Source: a virus. Taken from it: a stretch of DNA of 61,075 nt. Below, piece by piece: positions 14,679 through 23,230 of this stretch. The stretch spans positions 1-61,075 of the IMG/VR virus record IMGVR_UViG_3300005530_000028; one strand, given 5' to 3'. Below the pieces are notes generated by a model. The model was not told the DNA's origin, did not search any database, and was given only the letters and a program-made list of their open reading frames with translations. The first letter of the stretch is position 1, and the number at the start of each line of letters is the position of its first letter. The position numbers and the translations under genes were made by a program.

Positions 14679-16202
14679 ATGCAAGAGCCGTTGCTGCGAG
14701 TGCCGGCACGGCCGGACGTGCTGAACCTGTTCCCCGACTTCAAGGAGACGGAGCCGGGGTTTGGGGTCATCAAGCACGACATCGGCGCCACGCTGATGCT
14801 GCGCCATCTTGGCTTCGAGGTGCAGTCGCCGGTGCGGCTGCACTACGACTTTCCGCACCCGCCCGGCAAGCCACCTTTTGAAGTTCAGATCCAGACGGTC
14901 GAACGGCTGACGGAGAACAAACGCTTTTACGTGCTCTCCGGCATGGGCGTCGGCAAGACGGCCTGTGCAATCTGGGCGTTCGATTACCTGCGAAGGTTAG
15001 GGCTCGCCAAGAAGATGCTGGTCGTGGCGCCACTGTCGACGCTCAAGTTCACATGGATGCGCGAGTTCTTCGATTTCTGCCCCCACCTCAAAGTCGCTGT
15101 GCTCCATGGCACCAAAGCCCAACGCCTGAAGGTGCTCGCGACTGACGCCGACGTCTACATCATCAACCACGACGGCCCCTTGACGATCGCCGAGGCGCTG
15201 AAGACGCGCAAGGACATCACCAACCTTGTGCTCGATGAACTGGCTGTCTACCGCAATCCCACTGATCGCTCCAAGTGGATGCAGGAATATGCTCAGCACA
15301 TCGAATGGGTGTGGGGCATGACTGGCGCGCCGACGCCGCACGAGCCTACCGACGTCTATGGGCAAGCCAAAATCGTCACGCCCAACCGGGTGCCGATGCG
15401 CTTTGGCCGCTTCCGCGAGCAGCTCATGTACCGGGTGAGCCAGTTTATCTGGGTGCCCCGCAAAGACGCCAACGAGCAGGCGTTCAACGTGCTGCAGCCG
15501 AGCGTGCGCTTCCAACTGGAAGACGTGACTGAGCTACCTCCCTATGTCTCGATCCGGCCCGATGTCGATCTGGGACCGAAACAGAAATTCATCTACGAGG
15601 CGCTGCGCAAAGACGCGTACGCCATGGTCGGCAACCAGACGATTACTGCGGTGAACGCAGGCGCTGCCCTCAACAAGCTCCTGCAGGTGTCGTTGGGCTG
15701 GGTCTACGACAGCGACGGCAACGTGATCCAGCTCGATAACAAGCCGCGGCTCAAACTGTTGGGCGAGTTGATCGAAGGCGCTACCGGCAAGGTGATCGTG
15801 TTCTCGGCTTTCAAGCATGCCCTGTCCGGTATTGAACAGTTCATCACCAAGGACCTCAAATACAGTTGCGCCGTCGTCTCGGGCGATACCCCTATGGGTA
15901 AACGCAGTCAGATCTTTCATCAGTTTCAGAACGAGCTGCATCCTCGTGTGCTCGACGCCCATCCGCAGTGCATGGCGCACGGCATCACGCTCACCGCAGC
16001 CGACACGGTATTGTGGTTCGGGCCGATCACGAGCAACGAAATCTATGATCAGGCGAACATGCGCATCCGTCGCGTTGGTCAAAAGCGCAAACAATTGTTT
16101 GGTCATATCCAAGCGACACCGGCCGAGCGCAGGGTCTACAATCTTCTAATTGGACAACAGAACATGCAGGCACAACTACTCGACATGTTCAGGGAAGATT
16201 AA
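14679..16202 (+). CDS. SNF2-type DNA helicase/translocase
   Basis: 507 aa; ATG two bases after GGTAAC. Motif I GMGVGKT (about residue 90), motif II LVLDELA (DELA replaces the more usual DEAH), motif III GMTGAPTPHEPTD, and C-terminal motif VI QANMRIRRVGQKR. The compact organisation is typical of phage SNF2-family helicases encoded beside a VRR-NUC nuclease. It is expected to support replication or recombination. A promoter-like sequence follows its stop. Confidence 0.88.
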   Translation: MQEPLLRVPARPDVLNLFPDFKETEPGFGVIKHDIGATLMLRHLGFEVQSPVRLHYDFPHPPGKPPFEVQIQTVERLTENKRFYVLSGMGVGKTACAIWAFDYLRRLGLAKKMLVVAPLSTLKFTWMREFFDFCPHLKVAVLHGTKAQRLKVLATDADVYIINHDGPLTIAEALKTRKDITNLVLDELAVYRNPTDRSKWMQEYAQHIEWVWGMTGAPTPHEPTDVYGQAKIVTPNRVPMRFGRFREQLMYRVSQFIWVPRKDANEQAFNVLQPSVRFQLEDVTELPPYVSIRPDVDLGPKQKFIYEALRKDAYAMVGNQTITAVNAGAALNKLLQVSLGWVYDSDGNVIQLDNKPRLKLLGELIEGATGKVIVFSAFKHALSGIEQFITKDLKYSCAVVSGDTPMGKRSQIFHQFQNELHPRVLDAHPQCMAHGITLTAADTVLWFGPITSNEIYDQANMRIRRVGQKRKQLFGHIQATPAERRVYNLLIGQQNMQAQLLDMFRED

Positions 16203-16205
16203 CCC

Positions 16206-16245
16206 TTGACACTGTGTTACCTATTCACTACATTGTTGTGTTACC
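16206..16245 (+). promoter_or_regulatory. Sigma70-like promoter with two direct copies of TGTGTTACCTA
   Basis: TTGACA (16206-16211), a 17-base spacer and TACATT (16229-16234) form a good sigma70 promoter in the 58-bp gap. TGTGTTACCTA occurs in the spacer (GTTACC at 16216-16221) and again just past the -10 near the expected start of transcription (16240-16245). The sites are 24 bp apart, about two helix turns. This is the arrangement expected of operators for a repressor. Confidence 0.65.
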
Positions 16246-16260
16246 TAGAAAGGACTAATC

Positions 16261-16713
16261 ATGACTGACCAAGTCAGCACAGCAGTTCCTCCGGCTGAGC
16301 CGCAAGCAACGCTGGCGCCTCAGTACAATCTCGGCGAACTCACCGCCAAATACGTCAAGCTCCGTGACAAGATCGCAGAGCTGACCAAAGCGTTCGACGA
16401 GCAGCTTGCTCCCTACAAGAACCTCAAGAACCAGCTCGATGCGATTTTCGCCGGCGAGCTTGGCCGCACCGGCGCCATGAGCATGCGTACCGAAGGCGGC
16501 ACGATCAGCTTGACCAAGCGGAACTCAGCGACACTGGAAGACCCACTGGCCTTCCGCACCTTCGTCCAGAACATGGGCGAGTGGGATCTCGCCGACGTGC
16601 GCGCCAATGCGAACGCCGTCGAAGACTACGCCCAGAAAAACCAACAGCTCCCACCGGGAGTGAAGTTCTCGGCGATCTACACCGTCAGCGTTCGTCGTCC
16701 CAGCCAGAGCTAA
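16261..16713 (+). CDS. Conserved phage protein, 150 aa, helical
   Basis: ATG preceded by AAAGGA. A coiled helical region (LRDKIAELTKAFDEQLAPYK) is followed by a compact domain with RTEGGTISLTKRNSATLEDP and QQLPPGVKF. The DVRANANAVEDY-QLPPGV ending recurs in phage proteins encoded next to recombination genes; function unassigned. First gene behind the promoter at 16206, likely co-transcribed with the next gene. Confidence 0.65.
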   Translation: MTDQVSTAVPPAEPQATLAPQYNLGELTAKYVKLRDKIAELTKAFDEQLAPYKNLKNQLDAIFAGELGRTGAMSMRTEGGTISLTKRNSATLEDPLAFRTFVQNMGEWDLADVRANANAVEDYAQKNQQLPPGVKFSAIYTVSVRRPSQS

Positions 16714-16724
16714 CAGGAGAGACA

Positions 16725-18335
16725 ATGTCCAACCTTGCAGTGCAGTTGGCAGGCGCCCCCGCGCTTGCTCCCCGGTCGCAGGTCCTCACGACCGGCGTCG
16801 ACCCCAACGCCATCATGGGCGGTATCGGCCCATCGTTCGGGATACTTACCTTCAGGGGTAAGGTGTTCCGCGTGAAGTACCGCGGCGAAGAGCTGGCCCT
16901 GATGATGGACCCGCCCGGTCCCGGCATGCCGTCGCCCGGCCCCAAGCCGTTCTGCGACGTCGTGATCGTGAGCGCGTCGCCCGCGATCTCGAAGATTTTC
17001 TACGAGGACGCCTATCAGGAAGGCGACACCGACGCGCCGGATTGCTTCTCGACCAACGGTGTGACGCCCGACCCAGCATCGCCCAAGAAGCAGGCCGAGC
17101 TGTGCGCGACATGCCCCAAAAACATCTGGGGTAGCCGTGCCAACGCCAATACTGGCGCCAAAGGCAAGGCATGCCAAGACAGCAAGCGGCTGGCCGTGGT
17201 GCCGCTCGACGACATGGCTAACGAGCGGCTGGGCGGCCCCTTGCTGTTGCGTATCCCGCCGGCGTCGCTCCAGAACATGGGCAACTACAACACCTACCTG
17301 CAGAACCAAGGTCATGTGTTCTACTCGGTCGGCACGCGGCTGCAGTTCGATCCCGAGGCAGCCTATCCCAAGCTGACGTTCTATCCGATCAAGGGGTTAG
17401 GCGACGGCGAGGCCACACTCGTGAAGGAGCTGCAGAACGATCCGCGCGTGATCCGCATGCTGCAGGAGGCAGTCGATCAAGTACGCGACGCTGGCGTCGG
17501 AGGACTGCCAGCAGCGGGCGCACAGGCTGCAACTCAGCCAGCCGCTGTGCCGGCAGGTGCACCGCAGCCGGCCGTCTACGTGGCGCCACAGGCTACGGCT
17601 CAGGCTGTTCAGGTCGCTCAGCCCGCACAGCCTGCCCCTACAACGGCGGCTCCGCCGATGCCTGTCGTGCAGGTAGCTCCTGCCACTCCTGCCCCTCAGG
17701 CAGCGCCACCGATGCCAACGCCAACAGCGCCGCCCGCAGTTCCTGTGGCAGTTCCCGGCAAGATGATCACTGGGTTCGGGGCGACAGCGCCTGCCGGGGC
17801 GGTAGCGCCGCCTGTTGCTCAGCCTGTCGCTCAGCCTGTCGATCAGTCGGATCTTACGATCCCACCGTTCCTCCGCGCACAACAGCAACCGGCCAACAAT
17901 CCGGGCATCGTCGCTGGTCAGCCGCCGCAACCGGCAACAGCACCTGTCGTGGCGCCAGTGGTCCCCACGCCGGCTCCGGCCCCTACTGTCGCGTTCCGTG
18001 AGCTGGAGCCGGCTGAGATGGCTGCGCTGGCGTCAAGCGATCCAGCGGGCCTGCAAAAATACTTCGCTGACCTCGCTGCATGGAAAGCGGCGGGCGGTGG
18101 CAAGAAGTCACGAGCCAAGAGGGGCACCACCCAGCCTTCACCGTCGCCGGCTCCGACACCCATTCCCGAAACCGCCGTCGCTTCCCCTGCCCTCCCCGCG
18201 GCGGCGGCCCCTGCCACTGCACCGTTAGCTGTAGCCCCCGCCCAGCCGGCGGCTGCAGTGGCAGGTTCTCCTCCCCCACCGATGCAGGACGCGGCACTTG
18301 CTCATCTGGACGAGACTTTGCTGAAAGCGCTCTAG
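16725..18335 (+). CDS. Conserved phage protein with Cys motifs and a long Pro/Ala-rich tail
   Basis: 536 aa from the ATG behind CAGGAGAGACA. The N-terminal about 230 residues form a globular domain with DCFSTNG, CATCPKNIWGS and GKACQDSKRLAVV, four Cys that could bind zinc. A Pro/Ala/Gln/Val-rich, probably disordered region of over 200 residues follows, interrupted by a short helical segment and ending with an acidic LDETLLKAL tail. The layout (DNA-binding-like head, disordered arm, short C-terminal tip) is reminiscent of a single-stranded DNA binding or replisome hub protein, but I cannot assign it. Confidence 0.65.
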   Translation: MSNLAVQLAGAPALAPRSQVLTTGVDPNAIMGGIGPSFGILTFRGKVFRVKYRGEELALMMDPPGPGMPSPGPKPFCDVVIVSASPAISKIFYEDAYQEGDTDAPDCFSTNGVTPDPASPKKQAELCATCPKNIWGSRANANTGAKGKACQDSKRLAVVPLDDMANERLGGPLLLRIPPASLQNMGNYNTYLQNQGHVFYSVGTRLQFDPEAAYPKLTFYPIKGLGDGEATLVKELQNDPRVIRMLQEAVDQVRDAGVGGLPAAGAQAATQPAAVPAGAPQPAVYVAPQATAQAVQVAQPAQPAPTTAAPPMPVVQVAPATPAPQAAPPMPTPTAPPAVPVAVPGKMITGFGATAPAGAVAPPVAQPVAQPVDQSDLTIPPFLRAQQQPANNPGIVAGQPPQPATAPVVAPVVPTPAPAPTVAFRELEPAEMAALASSDPAGLQKYFADLAAWKAAGGGKKSRAKRGTTQPSPSPAPTPIPETAVASPALPAAAAPATAPLAVAPAQPAAAVAGSPPPPMQDAALAHLDETLLKAL

Positions 18336-18348
18336 TGTAACGTGAGGC

Positions 18349-21300
18349 GTGGCGGCGGGCGCGGGCGAGCGTCCGTCGTCGCTTCCTCCAACAGTTGCGG
18401 GGCGGGAATTGTTCACAGCGGTCGTCTCTCCGGCGTTGTCCGAAACGCGCGAGTTTTTAGCTCGCGCGTTCGCATGGCCGCAGGAACGCGACACCGAGCC
18501 GAGCTTCATCAACGTCCATCGTGTGATGCGGCTCACCAACGAAGACGGCACGCCCAAGATGGGCAAAGACGGCAAGCAGGAGATCGCTATGCCGGGCCGC
18601 GCGACGCGCAACGTCGATGAGGCAGCCCGCGCGATCGAGTGGGCCAACAGTCTTCAGACTGATGTCTACATGTGCATGTCAGCACAGCGCGAAGCCGAGC
18701 AGAAACTCTCCAAGCGCAACTTTCCCTATCTCAAGGCCGTGCGCAAGCAAACCAACGTGCTGCGCCACAAGAGCTTCTTCATCGACGTCGATGTGAAGCC
18801 CGACGATCTGGCACACGGCTACGCCACGCAAGCTGAAGCGATCCAAGAATTTATCCGTATCCGTGACGCGTTGGGTTTGCCCCGACAGACCTTCATCGTG
18901 CTCTCAGGTTCAGGAGGCTTCCATGCTCATTGGTGCCTATTCGAGCCAATCCTTCCAGACAGGTGGCGGCAGACGAGCGCTGCGCTCAGCGCTGCGTTCA
19001 TTGCGAAGGGCTTTCGCGGCGACACCCAAGTCATCGTTGATAGCGTTCGCCTACTCCGACCGCCCGGTACGTTCAACTTCAAGAACAAGGCTGCGCCGCA
19101 ACGTGTTACCCTCTTAGGTAACAAAGGCATCGACCACGACATTGCAGCGCTGGAGCTGGTGCTGGCGCCGTATGTCGGCATGATGCACACGCAGGCGCCC
19201 AAGCCCTACGTCAACGGCACGATCAACGGTTCTGTGAACGGCGCCGGTTTGGGACCGCGTTCGCAGATCTTCAACGGCACCATCCAGCCGGGGCTCGATG
19301 CCGGCATGGAGGCGCTGCTACCTACGATCAGGGACGTGGCGCTGGGCTGCCCCTTCATCTTCCGAACGATCGTCACGGGCGGCAAGGACAACGCTAACGC
19401 GCTCCGCCTGCAGACGATGAACCTCGCGTTGTTTTGCCAGAACTCCCTCAAGGCGGCCTTGGTAATGACCAAGGATCGTGCCACCTGTCCCCCCGAGGAA
19501 ACTCATGCACTATTTGATCGGCAACAGGCTTCTCGACGCGAACGAGATCTCGGATGGCCGCGGTGTTCCACTATCGCCTCATATGGCGCGCCCGAATGCA
19601 TTACATGTCCCCACCGGCAACTGGACCGGAGCCCTCTTAATTTTGCGCGTGGCAGCGCTCAACAAACAGCGCCATCGGGAACGAGCAGTACCAGCCAACT
19701 TCAAGCAGCTCCCGCGATCGTCACGGCCACTCCTATCCAAGTCGGTGGGACCTTTACAGGTACTACAGCAGCATCTGGTCAGATCGGACTTGCAGGGGCC
19801 GCCGTTAATGTTGTCAGCGCCGTTGGACTTGTCGGATCAGGCGGGGGACCTCTACCCGTGGCAGCGCTGGCACCTTTGCCAAGCATCTACGCCTACGACC
19901 AGCTCGGGCGGATCTGCATCATTGAGACGGACCCCGCGGGCAAGCAAACCTACAACCTCTTGACGGACTACATCCATGAAAAGCCATGGCTGCAGCAGAC
20001 GCCGCCGTCGCTCAACTTCACGACGACAACGTCGCAGGGTGTGACCACACAGATCAGATTACCTTTCGAGGTAATCAACGACAGCGCGCAGTTCAAACGC
20101 ACGCTCGGCCGGCAGGGCATGATCCCGCACAAGCACGAGCTGGACAGGTTGGGAGAATTCTACGTGGCATGGATCGACAAACTGAGGTCGGATCGCTCGA
20201 ACGTGATCCAGAACCAAGCCTTCGGCTGGGCCTCCAAAGGTGGCAAGCTCGAAGGCTTCGTCTACGGAGGCTACCTGTGGAACGCCGGTGTGCCACGTCC
20301 GGCAGCGAACATTGATCCGGTGCTCGCTTCGCAGTACCTTCCGATGGGAGATTTGCAGCCATGGGTCGACGCGTCAAAGCTGATCACCAACCAGAAGCGC
20401 CCGGCGCTCGATGCTATTTTGGCTTCAGCCTTTGCTGCACCCCTCATTCGCTTCACCGGCCAGAGCGGTGTCCTGCTGTCGACGTACAGCATGCTGAGCG
20501 GGATCGGGAAGTCGACGGCGCTGCGGGTGGCACAGGCGGTGTGGGGTTCGCCGATCAAAGCGGTCCAGAGCCTCGGCGACACGCAAAACAGCGTACTCCG
20601 AAAGATGGGCGACACTAAGAATTTGCCGCTCTATTGGGACGAGCTGAAGACCAAAGAAGATACCCAGAAATTTTCCAACCTCGCGTTCCAGCTCTCACTG
20701 GGCAAAGAAAAGTCGCGGCTACAGGCTGACACCAGCTATCGTGATCCGGGCACGTGGCAGACGCTGCTATGCTCGACCAGCAACGAGAGCACACTGGCCT
20801 ACATCTTGACCCAGACCAAGACAACCGCGGCAGGTCTCTACCGCGTGTTCGAGTACGAGGTGCCGCCGGGGGCTGTAGGGCAGATCTCAACATCGGAAGC
20901 CTCCAACATCATAGCGGCGCTCAACGAGAACTTCGGACAGGCTGGGCTGATCTACGCCGGCTTCCTCGGCACGCAGCACGAGCGCTGTGCGAAGGAAGTC
21001 GCGCTGTATAGCACCGAGCTGGAGAAGCACTTCAACGTGCAGCCCGACGAACGCTTCTGGCTGGCGCTGTTCGCCACGCTGATGATGGGCGCGAAGTACG
21101 CCAACGAGCTTAACCTCACCAACATCGACCTGAGCGTACTGCTGCAGTTCCTGTCGAAGACGTTCCAAGGCATGCGGCAGGAACGCACGATGTCCCATGT
21201 CGACATGAAGGTTGACGCCAACGTGCTGGGCATCGTAGCGCGCTATCTCAATGATCGCCGGCATGGCTACACGGTAGTCACCGACACCATGTGGCGGCAA

Positions 21301-21606
21301 GCCGGCAGGCCCTCGGGCATGATGATCAAGCTGGCACCAAACTGTGATACCACCAAGATCCGCTCGACCGAGATCCACGTCGCTGAAAACGATAAGGTGA
21401 TCCGCATGGCCAAGGGGCCGTGGGATGACTGGCTGGCCGAGCGCGGGCTCACACCGTCCCTCATCAACAAGCAGCTCACTGAGCAATTCGGCGCGACCAC
21501 GGCGCGCATGAAGCTGGGCGTCGGCACGCCGTGCACGAGTGCCTCTGAAGTTTGCGTCGAGCTGAATTACGGCGACGCGAGTTTCAGCGGCCTTCTTGAC
21601 CCGTAA
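18349..21606 (+). CDS. Primase-helicase: AEP-like primase fused to DUF927-type helicase
   Basis: 1085 aa. The N-terminal third has FFIDVDVK, SGSGGFHAHW and DSVRLLRPPGTFNFK, matching the catalytic motifs of archaeo-eukaryotic primases (PrimPol). The C-terminal half has GWASKGGKLEGFVYGGYLW and the Walker A LSGIGKSTALRVAQAVWGSP, typical of DUF927 superfamily helicases, with LYWDELKT as Walker B. The start is a GTG (18349); a later start cannot be excluded because there is little SD. One exact palindrome (19105-19122) and one near copy (20057-20076) lie within the gene. It should prime and unwind during phage replication. Confidence 0.82.
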   Translation: MAAGAGERPSSLPPTVAGRELFTAVVSPALSETREFLARAFAWPQERDTEPSFINVHRVMRLTNEDGTPKMGKDGKQEIAMPGRATRNVDEAARAIEWANSLQTDVYMCMSAQREAEQKLSKRNFPYLKAVRKQTNVLRHKSFFIDVDVKPDDLAHGYATQAEAIQEFIRIRDALGLPRQTFIVLSGSGGFHAHWCLFEPILPDRWRQTSAALSAAFIAKGFRGDTQVIVDSVRLLRPPGTFNFKNKAAPQRVTLLGNKGIDHDIAALELVLAPYVGMMHTQAPKPYVNGTINGSVNGAGLGPRSQIFNGTIQPGLDAGMEALLPTIRDVALGCPFIFRTIVTGGKDNANALRLQTMNLALFCQNSLKAALVMTKDRATCPPEETHALFDRQQASRRERDLGWPRCSTIASYGAPECITCPHRQLDRSPLNFARGSAQQTAPSGTSSTSQLQAAPAIVTATPIQVGGTFTGTTAASGQIGLAGAAVNVVSAVGLVGSGGGPLPVAALAPLPSIYAYDQLGRICIIETDPAGKQTYNLLTDYIHEKPWLQQTPPSLNFTTTTSQGVTTQIRLPFEVINDSAQFKRTLGRQGMIPHKHELDRLGEFYVAWIDKLRSDRSNVIQNQAFGWASKGGKLEGFVYGGYLWNAGVPRPAANIDPVLASQYLPMGDLQPWVDASKLITNQKRPALDAILASAFAAPLIRFTGQSGVLLSTYSMLSGIGKSTALRVAQAVWGSPIKAVQSLGDTQNSVLRKMGDTKNLPLYWDELKTKEDTQKFSNLAFQLSLGKEKSRLQADTSYRDPGTWQTLLCSTSNESTLAYILTQTKTTAAGLYRVFEYEVPPGAVGQISTSEASNIIAALNENFGQAGLIYAGFLGTQHERCAKEVALYSTELEKHFNVQPDERFWLALFATLMMGAKYANELNLTNIDLSVLLQFLSKTFQGMRQERTMSHVDMKVDANVLGIVARYLNDRRHGYTVVTDTMWRQAGRPSGMMIKLAPNCDTTKIRSTEIHVAENDKVIRMAKGPWDDWLAERGLTPSLINKQLTEQFGATTARMKLGVGTPCTSASEVCVELNYGDASFSGLLDP
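19105..19122. repeat. Exact GTTACC-N6-GGTAAC palindrome inside the primase gene
   Basis: GTTACC CTCTTA GGTAAC. Same spacing and near-identical centre (CTCTTA versus TTCTTA) as the copy at 29185-29202 in an unrelated gene on the other strand, although protein sequence constraints differ. Confidence 0.85.
20057..20076. repeat. Near copy of the palindrome in the primase-helicase gene
   Basis: GATTACCT TTCG AGGTAATC: a perfect 8-bp inverted repeat with the last motif base changed symmetrically on both arms (ATTACC/GGTAAT). The compensatory change argues for selection on symmetry rather than on codons. Confidence 0.75.
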
Positions 21607-21627
21607 TTTTACCTAGCGAGGTAATAC

Positions 21628-21831
21628 ATGTCTGAGGAACCTGTAGAGATCGACGACATCACGATAGAGACTGTCACCGAAGATGCGGTTTTATTTGAAT
21701 ATGAGGGCCATGCGTTCTGGGTGCCGCGCTCAATCCTCGGCATCAGGAGCGAGGACAAACGCCCAGAAGCTGGCGACGTGGTCGACATCACGATCCCGTA
21801 TTGGAAGGCCAAGCAGGAAGGTTTGGCCTGA
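21628..21831 (+). CDS. Small acidic protein, 67 aa
   Basis: ATG three bases after TTTACCTAGCGAGGTAAT, a variant motif. The protein is an acidic beta-rich domain (DAVLFEYEGHAFWVPRSILG ... VDITIPYWKAKQEGLA) that resembles small phage proteins of unknown function with a WVPRSxI core. The final A of its stop overlaps the next ATG. Confidence 0.6.
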   Translation: MSEEPVEIDDITIETVTEDAVLFEYEGHAFWVPRSILGIRSEDKRPEAGDVVDITIPYWKAKQEGLA

Positions 21832-22457
21832 TGCCCTTCGAGATCCCATGGGGACTGGAAGACGACACCGCGGCGTGTTCGCAGGTCGGCTTTCTGCCTC
21901 TGTGGCTCTCGGGCGAAGGCGGTGAGCATTTCGCCGTCGTCGATGAAGACGACTTCGTGTGGGCATCGCGCTGGCGCTGGCAGATCAAGCGTTCCAAGAA
22001 CGGGAAGAAGATCTATGCCTGCAGGTCCAGCCACTACGAAGGGCGCCGCGTTAGTATTTTTCTGCACAAGCAGATATGCCTGCGTGCACATGGCCGACCG
22101 CCCTCACCCCGTCACATCATCGCCGATCACGAGGATGGCAACTCTCAGAATATGCGTCGTGGTAATTTGCGTTGGGCCACACCGTCCGAGAACCGCCAAA
22201 ACTATAACGGTATCTATGCCCTGCAACTGCGATTAGACTTCAAAGACAACGGCGCTAGGCTTCTTCGATCGCATACCTTTGGAGGTAACAATGGGCACCA
22301 AGCTGAACCCCGGCCAGTTCGATTGCTACGACAGGGCACTGCCGAACGAGCCGCGTTTCACTTTTCTGGCACGCGATCCGATGGCGCCCGACCTCATCGA
22401 GATGTGGGCGGATCTGCGGCTGCGAGAGATCAAGCTGAAGAAGCGCCCCCGTTCTGA
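21831..22457 (+). CDS. HNH homing-type endonuclease with an aberrant C-terminal extension
   Basis: 208 aa as an open frame. VDEDDFVWASRWRWQ and the HNH core IIADHEDGNSQNMRRGNLRW then ATPSENRQN match phage HNH proteins of the NUMOD4/AP2-like group. Such proteins normally end soon after the NRxN segment. Here the frame continues through the start motif of the next gene in the wrong register (reading Gly-Gly-Asn-Asn), so it misses the TAA and overlaps the next gene by 167 bases. A recent frameshift near 22200-22280 is likely, leaving a nonsense tail of about 65 residues. Confidence 0.75.
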   Translation: MPFEIPWGLEDDTAACSQVGFLPLWLSGEGGEHFAVVDEDDFVWASRWRWQIKRSKNGKKIYACRSSHYEGRRVSIFLHKQICLRAHGRPPSPRHIIADHEDGNSQNMRRGNLRWATPSENRQNYNGIYALQLRLDFKDNGARLLRSHTFGGNNGHQAEPRPVRLLRQGTAERAAFHFSGTRSDGARPHRDVGGSAAARDQAEEAPPF

Positions 22458-22536
22458 CGGTCCGCAACTTCAGGAAGCGCGTGACTGTGCAAAAGCGATG
22501 CGTCAGTGGCGCATCGAGAACGCTGGAAAGTGGTGA
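22291..22536 (+). CDS. Hypothetical protein, 81 aa, last + gene before the late block
   Basis: ATG one base after ATACC-TTTGGA-GGTAAC, a strong start signal despite lying inside the HNH reading frame. The product has a Pro-rich N-terminus and a basic helical C-terminal half (LRLREIKLKKRPR). It converges with the minus-strand late operon, with only one base between the two stop codons. No terminator hairpin is evident at this junction. Confidence 0.6.
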   Translation: MGTKLNPGQFDCYDRALPNEPRFTFLARDPMAPDLIEMWADLRLREIKLKKRPRSDGPQLQEARDCAKAMRQWRIENAGKW

Positions 22537-22537
22537 T

Positions 22538-22786
22538 CTAGCGCAAATGCGGCCGGCTGAGGCCACCGCTGCCGAGCAGGCACTCGACCAGATCCCAGAT
22601 CAGGTAGAGCACAAAAACCACCATCACCGCCCACAGGACGATGTTGAGCACCTGCGCGAGCAAGCCGCCGGGGCTGCCGAACTGGGCCAGCACATACGGC
22701 ACGGCCAACTTGATAATCGCGTAGACCGCCCCGACAACGACCAGCCAGATCAAGAGCTGGAACAGGAAGCCAATTGAGAAGCACAT
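22538..22786 (-). CDS. Small membrane protein, 82 aa, two hydrophobic segments
   Basis: Two strong transmembrane helices, about residues 5-35 and 45-68, ending VLYLIWDLVECLLG and a short polar tail. Similar proteins with a D-L-x-x-C-L-L-G ending occur near the end of phage structural operons. A holin or membrane-disturbing role is possible but not shown. Last gene of the late transcript. Confidence 0.6.
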   Translation of the reverse strand: MCFSIGFLFQLLIWLVVVGAVYAIIKLAVPYVLAQFGSPGGLLAQVLNIVLWAVMVVFVLYLIWDLVECLLGSGGLSRPHLR

Positions 22787-22788
22787 GA

Positions 22789-23028
22789 CTAGCTCCGATC
22801 GGGGCCGAATGTCTTGTCGCCCCTGTTGGCGTGAGCACTACGCAACCTCAGGTTCGACGGTGCATTCGTGCCGCCACCCTTAATACTCAGCTTGTGGTCA
22901 ACGTCTATGCCGGCCGGGATGTTCCCCAGCTTGCGCTCCATGAACCGACGCGCCTGAACGCGCTCGTCGGTCTCTTTTCGGTGAGCGCGCTCATAGGGGC
23001 CGTAGTGATGAGGGCCAGAGCGAGGCAT
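22789..23028 (-). CDS. HNH-like endonuclease, 79 aa
   Basis: IPAGIDVDHKLSIKGGGTN followed by SNLRLRSAHANRGDKTF fits a short HNH fold (DxDH, then N and a final Asn/His-type residue). Small phage HNH proteins at operon ends may assist packaging or act as nicking nucleases. Its start overlaps the preceding stop by one base. Confidence 0.65.
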   Translation of the reverse strand: MPRSGPHHYGPYERAHRKETDERVQARRFMERKLGNIPAGIDVDHKLSIKGGGTNAPSNLRLRSAHANRGDKTFGPDRS

Positions 23029-23210
23029 CAGCTTTTGACGTTTCCGCCCGGCTTGGTGAACTTCTCCGTCGTGAGCCCGCGCCCGTTCGGGTCACCACCG
23101 ATAAGCGGCGCATAGGCGCTCTTCTCCTGCGCCGCCTGCGGCATCGGCTTGCCCTGCAGCTTCTTCGACAGGCCCTCGTTCAAGGGCAGGCTCTTGTCTT
23201 TCTCGGCCAT
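23028..23210 (-). CDS. Hypothetical virion-region protein, 60 aa
   Basis: I choose the ATG at 23210, which is preceded by GGAGG, over an alternative TTG one codon earlier. Polar, Lys/Pro/Gly-rich, no domain. One of five short Lys-rich genes following the giant virion protein; such clusters are common in podovirus structural operons and may encode minor virion components. Confidence 0.55.
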   Translation of the reverse strand: MAEKDKSLPLNEGLSKKLQGKPMPQAAQEKSAYAPLIGGDPNGRGLTTEKFTKPGGNVKS

Positions 23211-23230
23211 CAAAACCTCCGTATTCGGTC

